Shown: positions 22,004-33,845 of the stretch, one piece after another
How the letters are laid out: each line of letters opens with the position of its first letter
How positions within the stretch are numbered: the stretch's first letter is position 1
Origin: Coprinellus micaceus
Taxonomy: Eukaryota; Basidiomycota; Agaricomycetes; Agaricales; Psathyrellaceae
Direction of reading: 5' to 3'
Assembly: GCA_951394405.1 (NCBI GenBank)
Contig: OX596337.1
Location: 3,100,001 to 3,164,000 of the forward strand
DNA: 64,000 nucleotides
Notes under the pieces: model-generated
Seen by the model: only the letters and a program-made list of their open reading frames with translations
The model's database searches: none
What the model was told of the DNA's origin: nothing
Translations under genes and position numbers: made by a program

Positions 22004-23372
22004 TTAGTTGGCGTCTTCCCTTCGCTTGGCTGCGCGTTTTTCTTTGATCTTGAAAAGGGCGCTGTTCGCCGGGACTGCCCGCCTCACGTTCGAAAAAGAG
22101 GGGAAAACTTGCCGATTCCACCACAGCATGAGGTCCTTCACTTCGACTTGCTCTTCTGGGTCTTCGAAAAGTTCGAGAACCGAAGTGTAGAACGTCTCCG
22201 AATCCGTCTCCTTGTCGGTACGACAAAAGACGCTTGCCGAGGTTAGAGAGAAACGAAGCTAAGGCGGCTGCTTTAATACCTCAAGTATAACTCAATTTCA
22301 AGGACCTCACCTGGGTTGCGACGTATGCGATAGATGCTGGGGTAACGGACGTCATACCGTGAATTCGAGCGTTGCCGGAGCGGGTCGCCTTGGGGTCATC
22401 GTCGACAGAGCTAGGGGACGTGAAGACGTGCTTGTAAGCCTAGTAACCGGGTCAACGTTAATTGGCGTTGGAGGTGAAGCATTTGGACGCACAGAAACAA
22501 GCAACTTGCTTCGAAACAACCCTTTCCATGGCTCCTCAGGGTCGTATGTTTCATCCCGATAGACGAAGATGGGCCAATGGTTGCCGGGAATGATGAGTTC
22601 CCTATCTTTCAGCTGCCTTCTGGTCCTACGACACCATCATGGATCACATGCACAGGTAGGGAGTGAAATATGCACTCACTCGGGATCCGACCAGTCAATA
22701 CCAGGGGGACAAAGGAGAAACCCTGTCCTCTCGTGGTTGAAGCCTCTGTCCAGCTTGATGTTACGAGCCAGGGCAGGCTTCAGCGACTCCCCATGTGGCA
22801 CGATCCAATCGATGATGATAGACTTAAGGCTCTTAGTATCGTCAGATCGTGCGCTGGAGGCCCCCTTCTGCAACTGAACACAACTTGAGCGGGGGTTGAC
22901 CGGGCGGGGAACAGAACGCACCAAATTTGCAACCTCAAGAATAGTGCCGTCGTCCGCATCTTCTGACAAAAGCCGGTCTTCCAGCCCCGGCACAAGCTTG
23001 AGGAGCTTGCGATATACCCGCTGTTCGCGTCGCTCTCTAGATAGGCATCATGCTCGTCGTATTGTGAAAGCACAGGGTAGAGAATGTACGTACTGTTGAG
23101 TTTCTGGAGCCCCGTCTCCATGAGAACCAAGCCCAGCCAGAAGCAGGGCATGGACATTGGCGAAGGCGAAAACTGATCTACCGAAGTGTCGTCCGTGATG
23201 AATCAGGGGATCAGCTTGGGTCCTGACCGATACAGCAGTGAGAGAGGGAACCTATACAAAGGGGCATCCAAACATACGGGCGCTTACGGGGACCGAGCTC
23301 GAGAGAGGTTCCAGGACGTTTCAAGTTCCTGCCCGACCGCGTAAGTTCCTTGTTACTGCTGGACTCAGCCAT
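22004..23372 (-). CDS. DUF6698-family protein (Agaricomycete expanded family)
   Basis: Six minus-strand exons (23372-23258, 23172-23094, 23036-22680, 22616-22493, 22439-22311, 22258-22004) join in frame to give 352 aa. Family landmarks are AFANVHALLLAGLG near residue 45, YRKLLKLVPGLEDRLL, GASSARSDDTKSLKS with the usual IDWIVP, DRGFNHERTGFLLCPPGIDW, PWKGLFRSKLLVS, then AYKHVFTSPSSVDDDPKATR, IHGMTSVTPASIAYVATQ and a DLMLWWNRQVFP block. DUF6698 proteins occur in large numbers in mushroom genomes, often near transposons, and have no known function. The basic C-terminus (IKEKRAAKRRED) suggests nuclear location. The gene looks complete and is divergent from the zinc-motif gene at 24,056. Confidence 0.8.
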
Positions 23373-24055
23373 GGGGATCAATTTGTCTTCTGATGTCGCG
23401 GTTCAAGTCTCAGCTTCTTATATATGCGTTTTCCCTCGTTTGATTGCCGGTGACTTACGGTGTTGTCACCTTCCGTATTCGAACATTATTTTAGCGCCCG
23501 ATCGGCTGTTGCGAGCGCTCACTTGGCAACAGGCTCGCCAATCCGTCTCGGTGTTACCTCTTGGTAAGAAACTATCGTTTTAACGATTGAGCTCCCTCTC
23601 GTTGAATACTGACCAACTTTCTAGGACTATGCAGTTCCCTCAGCGTCAAAATCCCGCCTGCTTGTCAACTCTTCGGAAGGGCTGGAAGCCAAATGAGTAG
23701 TAACCGGCGACCGCGTTTAGTGACCGACTTCTGAACCTTAGTTTCGAAGAAGCTGTCTCCAAGAGAGACCCCGGTAGTGGAGTCCCGGCAGATGTGGTTC
23801 TCTCAGAACTTGCGACGCTCCCCGTCCGAAGCAACGGCTTCTGAGAGCAGCCATGGCTAGCGTTGGGCTAGTGGCGACTTGCCGACCGTCCGGCCTTTTA
23901 AGTCAAGGAATTGTAAACTTCTTTAGTGATTGCAGCTCTTCCAGCGTTGCTACTGGCGGTGTATATTGTGGGGTTGGCGTATAAATACGCTCTAACTTCC
24001 GGGTTACTGGCCCCACGCGCCCCACTGCCTGAGTTCAACTGACTGCCCCCGCACC
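23373..24055. promoter_or_regulatory. Divergent promoter region with a TATA box for the rightward gene
   Basis: TATAAATA at 23,980-23,987 is about 70 bp before the ATG at 24,056 and suits a core promoter. The 680-bp interval holds no coding frame of note and should also serve the leftward DUF6698 gene. Confidence 0.5.
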
Positions 24056-25453
24056 ATGTCTTCCCCAAATCCCTTCCGACTTCATTCCACACGGACCGAC
24101 GCTGGGTCGTCACCCATGTCTGAGAGGGAGTGCTCGCCTACTACTACGACTACCCTTGTATTCAAGGACATCCCTCGCATCCCTAACATCACCCTTCGTA
24201 GGGGGTCGTACCGAATTACCGTTGGCCCTTACTCGAGGAAGCACGCCTTTGTTACGGGTCACTTGGGCACCCCTTCGACAAAGAATAGGATGACCACCCA
24301 CTACCACAGCCGGGATTTCCGTGACGCCAAGGGTAAGTACTACAACTGGCTCAAGCTCCTGGGTAATCAATTGAATGGCCTTTCCAACGCGTTGTACATA
24401 GATTCGGGGTTTGATCCACTTCAAGTTGGTGAAGGACACCTCATGACCATGAAGAAACCGCTGGAGTTTGCCCCACCCTCTGTAGGGCGCTGTCCCTTTC
24501 AGTCTGGCCCGCGCGTCGCTCCCCACGAAACGAGTACGTATCTGGACCCTTATAAGCCCTTTCTCAATATGATGTGACCCTATCTGACCGTGTTTATTCA
24601 AAGCCGCGCCGGGATTGTCTCTACTCGCGAACCTGATAGCTACCCCAGGAGACATCCCCGGTCAGCTTCCGCCGTTGAAGGCCGCCCGTTCCTTCCGTGA
24701 ATTAGATGACGGGGTTGGCGAATCACCGGATGATATCTCGGACTTCAGTGATTCCGACAAGTCGTTGGAGTACCCCGGTGAGCCAGGGCTGATGGTCCTC
24801 ACGTTTGTTAATTGGGGAAAGGGCTGACATTCCGTTACAGATGCAGGCGGGGAACAAGTCTCCAACTTACCCCAGCTCACCGTCCAGTCTGGTCATAGAG
24901 CGGTTCCGGCTGAGCTGGAGCATGGCAGATATCCATTCTCCAAACACAGGCCCGGTGCATTCAGGACCTTCGTCTCTCCCAAAGGTGAGTTCCATCCTTG
25001 ACGCCATTGTATTTCGCCGTTGCCTCTGGCAAGCCAATTAAAGTAATCATTCCTGACCCGCCCATCGCCGCAGGTCGACCTCTGGATGCATTCTTTCTTC
25101 GCCAAGCTGGTATCCAAATTTACTACCCAACGTCAAGCACCCATCTCTCCAACCCCCGACTCCTTCGCGAGTCCCTCATTTCAACGACGGGTATCACTCT
25201 GGTCGAGTTCGGGAAGATCTACAAGGCCTGCTATGATTGCGGTCGCTATGTCTACGCTGTTCGACCATCCAAACATTCTTGCTATGCTGGCGAGGTTGAT
25301 GTTAAGGGGACCGGATTCTGCTTGTTTTCTTACCTCTATTCAGACAAGTATGGCGGTTTGACTATGCGAGATCTCGAGAAGGTTTATCACGCCTGCGAGA
25401 CCTGTCTTCGCATCTTCCCCTCTGCTCTCTCTCCCTATCATTGCTGCTCTTGA
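24056..25453 (+). CDS. Unknown protein with duplicated C-x2-C-x11-H-x-C zinc-like motif (copy 1)
   Basis: Exons 24056-24533, 24604-24777, 24841-24984 and 25074-25453 join in frame to give 391 aa. The first half has a basic region with RRGSYRITVGPYSRKHAFVTG and a disordered acidic middle. The last 80 residues hold two copies of one pattern: CYDCGRYVYAVRPSKHSC and CETCLRIFPSALSPYHCC. Each is preceded by a short helix starting with LVEFGKIYKA or MRDLEKVYHA. This spacing suits zinc binding. The same double motif ends the protein at 40,477-41,320, so the two are paralogues despite very different N-termini. Function is unknown; nucleic-acid or protein binding is an inference. Confidence 0.72.
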
Positions 25454-25670
25454 TTGAAAACCGTTTGCACTCCTCCGAGGGACGTGTAGCTGGGGCGTTA
25501 CTTTCACCTAAACATACTTTCTTACTTTCTTGTCGTGCACATACAGCGCCATTGCCAATACAGCGATTTCGAATAAATTAGGGAGTGGACAATGTAAAAT
25601 GGCTCGGTGATTACAGAAGGTGGAGACCAGGAACAAGTGACTACAGATTTCGATGAAAGGGATACAAAAA

Positions 25671-26534
25671 CTAGAAATACCGAGGGCCACAGGCCCCCGT
25701 ATGAAACTTGCCCAAGACATCTTTGAATAAGGAAGAAGTGAACGAAGGGAAGCTGTAAAAAGCTCGGCCAAGAGATTGATATGGGCGCATGGTATCGGCA
25801 AGGGGTCTTCGGAATGCGCGTTGACCGGCGCTGTGGAGCATGTATTGAGAAATCTTGAACTCCAGGTGAGACGGGAATCGCACTCCTGGGTTGTGAGAGT
25901 CCCCCGGGCCAAATGAAAGCTGCGTGAGCCTTAACCCGATTGAACCGTTTTCTTTTTCAAGCCTTTGGATCCGCTGCATCAACCCCATGCACTCCGTAAG
26001 CTTCATCCCCAGTTCAACTTCAGATCGCTCGATGTCCGAGTGGACCTCGGAGCGTCGCAACGTCAATTGAATCTGCTCTACATCCACAGCAGTGAAGGGC
26101 TATAGTAGTCCGGGATATGATGGTATCATGATCAGCAAGGGCCCCGGAGACGGGAATGGGAAGCTCACATCCGGAGAAGCAGAGGGGTATATTCCCTTCC
26201 GAGGCTCTTGCCCTGAGGGAGAGTTGCTATCGGAGCACCTTGCTGGGCCGCCACGCTTGATCTCGCGAAAGGCCTCGAGCGAACCTACGTCGTCGCAAAG
26301 TTCGCTCTCACGCGGGAACGCCGGAGGTGATCCGCCGTCCGACGAGGGCTCAGACAGATCGCTTTCAAAGGACTCTTCAGACGAATCGTCGTCGGATGAG
26401 CCCTCGGGCGACATTTCGTCAAAGGTAACTCGGGGGAAAGCGTTGAACTAATTGAGCGTGCCCTAAGTCGATGTTTCTTGAATATTTTTGGGAGGACGTA
26501 CGTTTTGGCAGTGTAAAATGGGATGTCCGAGCAT
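25671..26534 (-). CDS. Unknown Ser/Glu-rich coiled-coil protein
   Basis: Minus-strand exons 26534-26502, 26447-26169 and 26099-25671 join in frame to give 246 aa. A TATA-like TATATAG on the minus strand lies about 60 bp upstream of the ATG. Residues 25-55 are a Ser/Asp/Glu run. Residues 105-150 form a probable coiled coil (VEQIQLTLRRSEVHSDIER, then MGLMQRIQRLEKENGSI). The remainder is basic and aromatic. I recognise no family. It converges on the zinc-motif gene, with stops about 220 bp apart. Confidence 0.55.
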
Positions 26535-29500
26535 TTGGGGGGAAAGGAGGGCTGCTGAAGGGGAGTGGAGCTCGAAGGCGGATAGGAGAGGAGACTATAT
26601 AGCACTAACTGGCTCCTGGTAGGGAAGGATGGGCATGCCAAGGAAAAGGGTCAACAGGTGTCAACACACAGTCCCCTAGACTCGCTTACGTGTACTACGT
26701 CCCACGGCAGCGTTGGCTCAGAGGCGAAGAGTATGCCCTGAGCTTGCGTTGAAGGGGACAGAAGGCTCCATCTTCTCGCACTTCGGGAAGTCCGCATCTC
26801 ACAAATTTGGGAAAGTATACCTTACCAAAACAGCCTTGTTGGACTGCTTGCTATCCTCCGGAACCACCGAGGGCCGAATTATTTCTGACGTCTGAGCTTA
26901 ATGTGACTCGGACTTCAGGACCTCTTTGAGCCTAGAATTGCCAGACTCGTCGACTCGATATAGGCTCCTCCTTGCACTGGCACGACTGCGCTCGGCCTCA
27001 GCTGGTGTATGACCCGGGCAATTTCCGAATGATTCCTAAAGTTGAAGGGCTGGCTTTGAAAGTCTGGAAGGGTACTGGCAGGGGATGAGTCCACTAATGC
27101 AGGCACGCTTTTCAGCCTCACTGGACAGCGGTGGGCGTCGTTCAACGTGCGCATCAAATTTTGCCGGATGCTACTCCATCTGAGTTGACTCGGACCTGCT
27201 CTGACCTACAAAGCGTTGGGAAATGGATTGATGGGACTGCTTGACGCGATGGCCGCTGTTTAAGTACCTCCCTAAGCTTACCAGCTCTGATGGACATCGG
27301 TATGGTTACAAACTCCCACTGGCAGTCCTAGAGTCGTTCGGCCATGATGCATTTGAGGATGCTTGAGGATGGCGCTGGTTAAACCCTAACCCTGTGCATC
27401 TTACTTTCCCAAGCTTTCCCAAGCCGGACTCCTACTGAACTCAACCACCACGACCGCCGTCGCCGCACCACCACACTGGCAGCTGAAGGACGGTAACATT
27501 AGAAGGCGGGGGCTTGGGTATGCGATTTCATCGTCTACGTGCTGGCGCTGGGTCCGCACGTTGACGCCGCCGCCTTGGGCAAATCTGCGAGTCCTAGCAC
27601 ACCATCTCCGTTACGGCTCACCTGGTGCCTTGAGACAGGCGAGCGTTATCTACCCATTACAGTCATATGTACGAGTGCGGCTTTCGATGCGTGCTGGACG
27701 GACGAGGCGTAGAAGGATCACCGCAGACTGTGGAGGCCAAGTGAGTTCGTACATCATATTGTTGCATAGCACTAATTAGTGTGCCCTCTAGCCTTGTCTG
27801 CTTGCATTCACTTCTCACATCGCCACTTACATAGAACCAAGCCTTCGGTCAACTCAGCACTCCTTTCAAACTGCGAAATCACATCGTGTTCGCGTTGTAT
27901 TCCAAGTCCAAGTCCAGAACCTCCAACGGCAAGCCCATCTCAGTTTGAATCCCAACGTCGTAGCCCATCAGTCAATTCAACCCCACACCTAGCACTTGTG
28001 AGTCGTGCATTAGCATTGATGAAGCAAACAAAAGCAGATGGCTCATTCACCTCCAGCTCACCGCCGCCCGTGTTGACTCGGACGCCCCCTCCTCCTGACA
28101 ACTCTTCTTGAGAACCCATGATATCGTCCAGCTAGCCTACGTCTCCACACAACGAAGACCTAATTCTCACAATCCTCCCAAATGACGGGCGCCCGTGAAA
28201 TGCGAACACCTGTGGAGCGAACCTCAACAGTGCTGAAGGCCCAATTGCGAGAGACAAGACTCGTTGCGGACTTCGGGACCGTGTATGGAGAGCAGGATTC
28301 AGGGTAGAGCCGTCGTTCTCTACATAGGAGGGTGGATTATGTGTGGTGAACAGGAGGGCGTTTCTTGTTGCCCAGCGGCCGTCAAGCTATGCCCCGCATT
28401 GGCGACCTTAGTGGGACGAACTTGAAGGGGAGAGAGACCGGGCTGCAGGAGAACTTGGACAGAAGGAAAGGGCAGTCGTAGTGAGCTGCCTGGGTCTATT
28501 CACTGCTTCATACGATCTCGACGTCCATTACCCTCCATGTATCATCATTCAGCCCTCACCCTCACTTGTGCCTTCATGTGTCATTCTCATCGCTACTACA
28601 ACTTCAACTTCAACTGGGAAAGCCTATCCTTTTGCCTCAGTCTTCAGTGCCTCAAAACCCGGAAAGTGACAGACAAACAACGACGAACCGACAACGGACG
28701 AGGTTTAGCCCCACGCAATATGGGCTTCCTAAGAGACGGTCTTTGGAGGGTTGGGGCGTGGGCTTGGTGGTGGTTTGGTCCTATCCATTCCGGGAGGTAC
28801 GTCGCCGTTCTCAAGGGGCGCCGTCCCCCGTTCGCTATGGGACATTGATCCACCATAACCCGTCATAAACGCAGGACGTTCCCCCCTCCTCTTTACGGCT
28901 GAGAAAATACTCATGATTTTACCCATTTCCACTGAGGCGCAGGGCTATATTCAAGGTCCAGCCTGATCGTACATCGGCGGCTAGTTTCCCTAACTTCACG
29001 ACCCTTTCGCCCGCCCATCCGCTGAAGCCGTGTCGCCTCCCATTCATTGGGTGTTATTGCCTGACAAGCCGGGTATCTGTTCATCTGATATCAAGTTGTA
29101 ATGTCCACAGCGGGTTTAACCCTTTGCTGACCCGAGGTACCTAGGTGAGCCTCCGTGCTTTTGCACTTTGCTCTCTTCTTTGCGCTTTGCGCCAACATCC
29201 CACTTGGGTTGGCGTGAGCGTGGCTGCATAAGCGTCATGGTACCCATTAAGCAAGGGATGGTCACCGATATAGCCAAGGTCACGCTTCACACCCTCCAGT
29301 GGCGAGGCATAGGGGCACTGAGCGCCCGAAACGCGTAGTATACACCACCTTGGCGCTGGCAATGATAAGAGGCGCAACAAGTGAGCGCCCGACCTTTTAC
29401 GTTCGCCCAAGTACTAAACAGGTGTGTTTGAACCCAGCTATATTCACGAGGCTAATTCTTTGAAAAAGCTATTTGCGCAATGCTACCTTTTGTCAGGGCC

Positions 29501-29657
29501 TGCAACAAATTCAGGCGCGCTTGGATGATGGGCGTGTGAATTCTGTGCGCCGTCGCCCTAAATTCCCACGCTCCCAGCCAGCCACCGCTCTGCCCTCAGA
29601 CATTCGCCCCTCTTGATTCAGCCATACGCCAAATATCCCCCAGCACAGCGTTCAAGC
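26535..29657. other. 3.1-kb interval without a firm gene
   Basis: A possible two-exon frame occurs at about 27,561-28,090 on the plus strand. Its intron at about 27,740-27,790 has GTGAGT, a CTAAT branch site and CTCTAG, but the flanking reading frame is uncertain and no family is recognised. Elsewhere there are only short frames. The last 200 bp should be the promoter of the dioxygenase gene. Confidence 0.4.
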
Positions 29658-32600
29658 ATGTCTACAAGTCGCACCATCATCGAAGACGATGACCCCGGAC
29701 CCTTCAACGTCAGCTTGACCTCAGAAGAACTCCTCTGGCTTTGGCAAAATTTGAAGATCATGTCTCTTTCCCCCCAGCCTCCTGAATGCGAGACAGTGAG
29801 CAGGAAATTAGGACATCTTCTCCTAGGAGAAGTAAGTCATCATGCAATCCCCCCTAGGGACCCTTTATTGACGGTGAAACAGGAGCAACCGACGTCAAAT
29901 AGCTCACCGGAGCCCAGTCGCAAACAGCCTCAGCGAAGTGGGAAACGACGTCCTGGAGGGGGTAAGAGCAAGCGGAAGGGGAAAGGAACAGACGCTCGAG
30001 GAGCTCGGGCCCAACCGCTTCAACGCTTTTTCGGCAAGAAGGGTGGGCGGGGCGTAGGTGTTGGTCCAGAGTTGCTCGGTGCTCAGGGCAAAGACGAACG
30101 CGGAGCTGGTGACGGAGGACAGGGCGTCGACGGAGGGCAACAGCATATAATGGCTTCAGGATGCGGATTCAGAGATGGCGGGGACGAAGAGGCGCGGGAC
30201 GTCGAGGGCAAGGGCAAGGGCAAGGGCAAGGGCAAGGGCAAGGGGCCACGAGACGTTGATGGGGAAGGGGCACCGTACGTCGATGGGGAACAGGACGTTG
30301 ACGGGGAGCATGATGTCGACAGGGAACAGGGCGTCGACGGAGGGCAGCCACAGGAAACAAGTTCAGGGCGTGGATTCAGAGATGTCGGGATCGAAGGGGC
30401 ACGGGACGTCGAGGGGGAAAGAGGCGCGCCTCCTGTTGGCCCTGTCACACGAGCCCGAAGCAACCGGTCTGGGCGTCACGATGCACCACAAGCGAGCCTT
30501 GCTGAAAAGCGTCCTCGATCTCAAGTTCCCGAAATCGGGCACGGCAGTCCCTCTGGGACGGACAAACGACCTAGGTTGGTAGGTAAAGTGTCGAATGTGC
30601 AAGAGGCAGGGCCTAGCCGAATCACGCCCAGGTACACCGTAATTCAGAACGGTGCAACGATAGCGGAAGAGCAACCCTTGGAAGCTGCCGCTGAGCGCCT
30701 TCTAGCGGGATTGGTTGCTGTCGCCCGTGATGCGGTTTTGGAGGATGTACAGGGATCCACAGTCGTCTCGAGCGTTCGCTCGGTCTTGAACTCTGTTACT
30801 TCTAGCCCCGACCTTTCACAGGTGAAGCCAAGCGAGGCCGACTCTCGATTCCAATTTCAGTCAATCGTCAACCGAGTTCAGGCCGCCGAGAAGTCCCAAG
30901 CGGTGGCGGAGTTGACGTATTGGACGAATGTGATTCAATTCACCTTCAAATTTGATGGGTACGTCCAGAATTATTTTGAGCATCGATGTCTCTCTAACAC
31001 GAAACGGCAGTGAGATGAAGGCCAGACCCGGAGTTACGCCAACAGCTTTGTTGAAGGAAATTCAAGCCCAGCAAGGCAGCAACGTGACGCTATACGCACT
31101 GCGCCGTTATCTAGACAACGGAACGAAGGCATGCGCATTGGCGGGAGCAGGTGAGCCCTATCTCATACGTAGGAAACGCGCTCGCTGAACAGGATCTTCC
31201 AGGATCTATGTACCTCATCGTACTCTTGGCTTGCGCTAGGGTTCGATCTGAAATCCCGCACATCACTGGGGAGCAATTTCTTCGCCTGGCCAGGATGATC
31301 GCCTGCCCATCCCCCTCCGGTGAGCCCGCTTTTCATCGCACCTAAGCAATCCAGCTGACTTCACCCCTCCAGGCAAGGTAGGGAAACTGGTGAGAGAATA
31401 CATCATCCCGGGGATTTGCTTCCTCCGGTCTCGCTATCCTCTTAAACTTTCCGAGCTGTTCCCAGCACCATTTCTCTGGACCTTTGGCTGCCCTTCCGAC
31501 ATATCTTGTGGGGATTTACCGCGTTGTGACATCCTTTTTGACATGATCGCATATCAGTAAGTCGCCGGCATTCATGGACAGGATCATTTGACTCATGGTC
31601 TCTGCCAGCGACTTTGTTAAATCCAGGGACTCTATTGCATGGGCGGCCGGCCTCACCCCCGTCCCATCCAGTCCCGGGCTAAATCTGACCCTGGAGTCAG
31701 GGCCCCCTTTCGAACCACGGGCTCACCTTGCAGGCCCGTCTGCGGCGCAACCCCCTCCGCCACACATGCGTAGGATTTCTACCAACTTTGACCCGGAGTT
31801 GGCGGAAAATAAGAAGGTGAATTACCGACAAGGCGATCACCAGGACGCCTATGAGCACACCGTTAAAGAAAGGGAACTGGCGGAACGAGCGGACGTATGC
31901 AGCAGCATTGACCAGTTTGAACGGTTGGTAAGTGGGGCTTACCACATTAGTTTTTCTGGCAAGCTAACCTGGATAAGTTAAAAGAGAAGCTGGCAAATGG
32001 AACCCGACAGGAGGCGTCTCCCTATACGCGGTTGGACACTGCGCAGCTAAAGGGGGAGACTATCCGCCTCGACGATCTTAATGAGGATTGGTTCCTGATT
32101 GGGATCACCGATATGCCGGACGATATGAGACAGTTCGTCATGGACATCGTGGATTCTACAATGCCAGGGCTTCTACGAGTGGTGGATACGCGACAAGAAG
32201 GCATCGGCAACATCTTTCAGGCCATTCATATCTCCGTCTACAACAGATACGCTCAACACGTATGTAATCTCCCCCGTTCTCATTTGCAATGTTAACGTTG
32301 GCGTGTTAGGCTCAAGAAGGTGCTCCGATGGGTGTTGACGTCGCAAGTATTCGCAAGGCTGGTAAAGCGTACGTTAATAGCTGCCTCAATGTGCCCCGAG
32401 GAAGTCAGGAGAGTCAAGAAAGCCCCGCAGAACGCGATGCCATCCTGAATCGACTGGGTTCTTTTCTCAACTGGGTATCGGAACGGGTAGGTACATCCTT
32501 GCTCGACCCGATTTACCTCGCTGATTGCGAATGTCCTAGGTGCAAGCAACGTTGCCCGAGGATTGCGAAATCATCTCCGGGTTCGTCGATTGCTTGCCAG

Positions 32601-32932
32601 GCAATCATGCCGTTCCGTGTTACCCTTTCCCTGGGCTCGTCATCAACTTCAACGTTGCGACTCGCTTGCATAAGGACAAGAACGACGGGAACTTTTGTGT
32701 TTCGGTCGCATTTTGCATTGGGCAAGGGGGCGAGCTTTGTCTCAAGGAACCGGGCATTGTGTGCCACTCCCGCCCCGGGGATGTATTCGCTTTCAGAAGC
32801 AGCCGAACTAGTCATTTTAACTTGGACTATGTAGGTAAACGGATTTCCTTCGTGTTCCACACGGAACGCACTGGGGACTTGTGGGCTGACAATAGGAACG
32901 GCTGGAGCTCCCATCGCGACATGCGACAGTAG
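29658..32932 (+). CDS. TET/JBP-like 2-oxoglutarate/Fe(II) dioxygenase
   Basis: Eight exons (29658-30958, 31011-31150, 31203-31319, 31373-31556, 31609-31927, 31978-32259, 32310-32486, 32540-32932) join in frame to 970 aa. The first 300 residues are disordered and basic, with a Gly-Lys run and degenerate DVDGEQ repeats. The middle is a helical region of unknown fold. The last 130 residues form a double-stranded beta-helix dioxygenase. The HxD motif is RLHKDKND (His884, Asp886), then GGELCLKEPG, PGDVFAFRSSRTSHFN with distal His932, and GKRISFVF with the 2-oxoglutarate-binding Arg941. This H-x-D-x-x-D, GGEL and GD-FRS-HFN series matches the fungal TET/JBP family, known to oxidise 5-methylcytosine or thymine in DNA and often carried with KDZ transposons. 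The substrate of this protein is an inference. All catalytic residues are present. Confidence 0.78.
30207..30242 (+). repeat. Hexanucleotide GGCAAG x6
   Basis: Six perfect tandem copies inside the dioxygenase gene encode an alternating Gly-Lys run. The array is in-frame and could vary in length between strains. Confidence 0.85.
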
Positions 32933-33029
32933 GCTACGATACCAGTAGACAATTGTGATCGAGACCTAAATTTAACCACTCTACGAAGCTCTATACATAC
33001 GTTTCCGCTGCCCTTCTTCCATACGCACC

Positions 33030-33642
33030 ATGGCTTTCCCCCTCAGCCCCCATTCACTGACCGATCTCATTCACTTTAGCCCAATCGTAACCCGGCCCCC
33101 ACTGGCCGTTTGTCACGATTGCATTTCCTAGGCCATGTCAATTCAGAGGAGCGTGGTATGCCAAGGCAAGTCGTGCGCTAGATCTGTCTCTTAACGTCCG
33201 CCTGACTTTCATTCAGTTTAGGTTTAGGGTATTGAGGAGAAGCACCTACGCCGCTCCGCCTTCGGAGATCGATTCTCCCGAATCTACGATGGGGCCCGAT
33301 ACCCCCAAGCTTGAGTTCAAGCCTCAACCCTCTGAACTCCCGGTGGGTGTCCGTTGCGCCCAATTCACAGCAAAGGCCCAGCCTAATGGTGGTGTGCTCC
33401 TGGACGGCGAACCCAGTACGCGATACCCTTACAGCCTTGCAGTCCCTCAAGTTTGTGACTCACATTCCTGTTAAGTGTTACCCGCTTTCAAACAGAGTTA
33501 GCTTCAGAAGCATGGTAATGACCCGCCGGTAGGGGCTCCACAGTGGCTCGGGGAAACCTCCTGTACTGGGTTTCTGAACTTCTGCCGAACCCGACAGCTT
33601 ATTCAAGCAACTCCGAAGCCTCTCAAGTTCGTACGACCATAG
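33030..33642 (+). CDS. Unknown small four-exon protein
   Basis: Exons 33030-33086, 33132-33155, 33217-33450 and 33508-33642 keep frame and give 149 aa. An acceptor 6 bp earlier (33,501) would also fit the last exon. No domain was recognised. The middle has a Pro-rich PGAPPSEID-like stretch and VRCAQFTAKAQPNGGV, and the end has two cysteines and a basic tail. The stop is TAG at 33,640. The same frame stays open for 60 codons after the stop, which could mean a longer ancestral gene, although a TATA box for the next gene lies there. It lies 97 bp downstream of the dioxygenase stop, on the same strand. Confidence 0.5.
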
Positions 33643-33730
33643 CAAATTCAAGTTCATCTTGGCCTGGCACCTCTTCAACGTGCCCTGCGTCAATCTAGTC
33701 TTAGGTATGGGAGCCGATTCCACCTATTGG

Positions 33731-33737
33731 TATATAA
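33731..33737 (+). promoter_or_regulatory. TATA box of the 33.8-kb gene
   Basis: TATATAA about 100 bp upstream of the first coding frame of the next gene. Confidence 0.4.
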
Positions 33738-33845
33738 TCGCCGACGCTACCACTCTCAACTAGCCAGGAACTGTACCCTTCAAGTCGAAACATGGATTGA
33801 GTAGGCGGCCCCAACCAGTGGGCATCGGATAATGCTTCATTCAAC

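Noticed and set aside
27381..27393. CCCTAACCC, resembling telomeric repeat
   Set aside because: Only about one and a half units, no array; not evidence of an internal telomere.
28537..28868. Overlapping plus-strand frames rich in Trp and Arg
   Set aside because: Two frames compete, with no domain or clean splice signals; not supported as genes.
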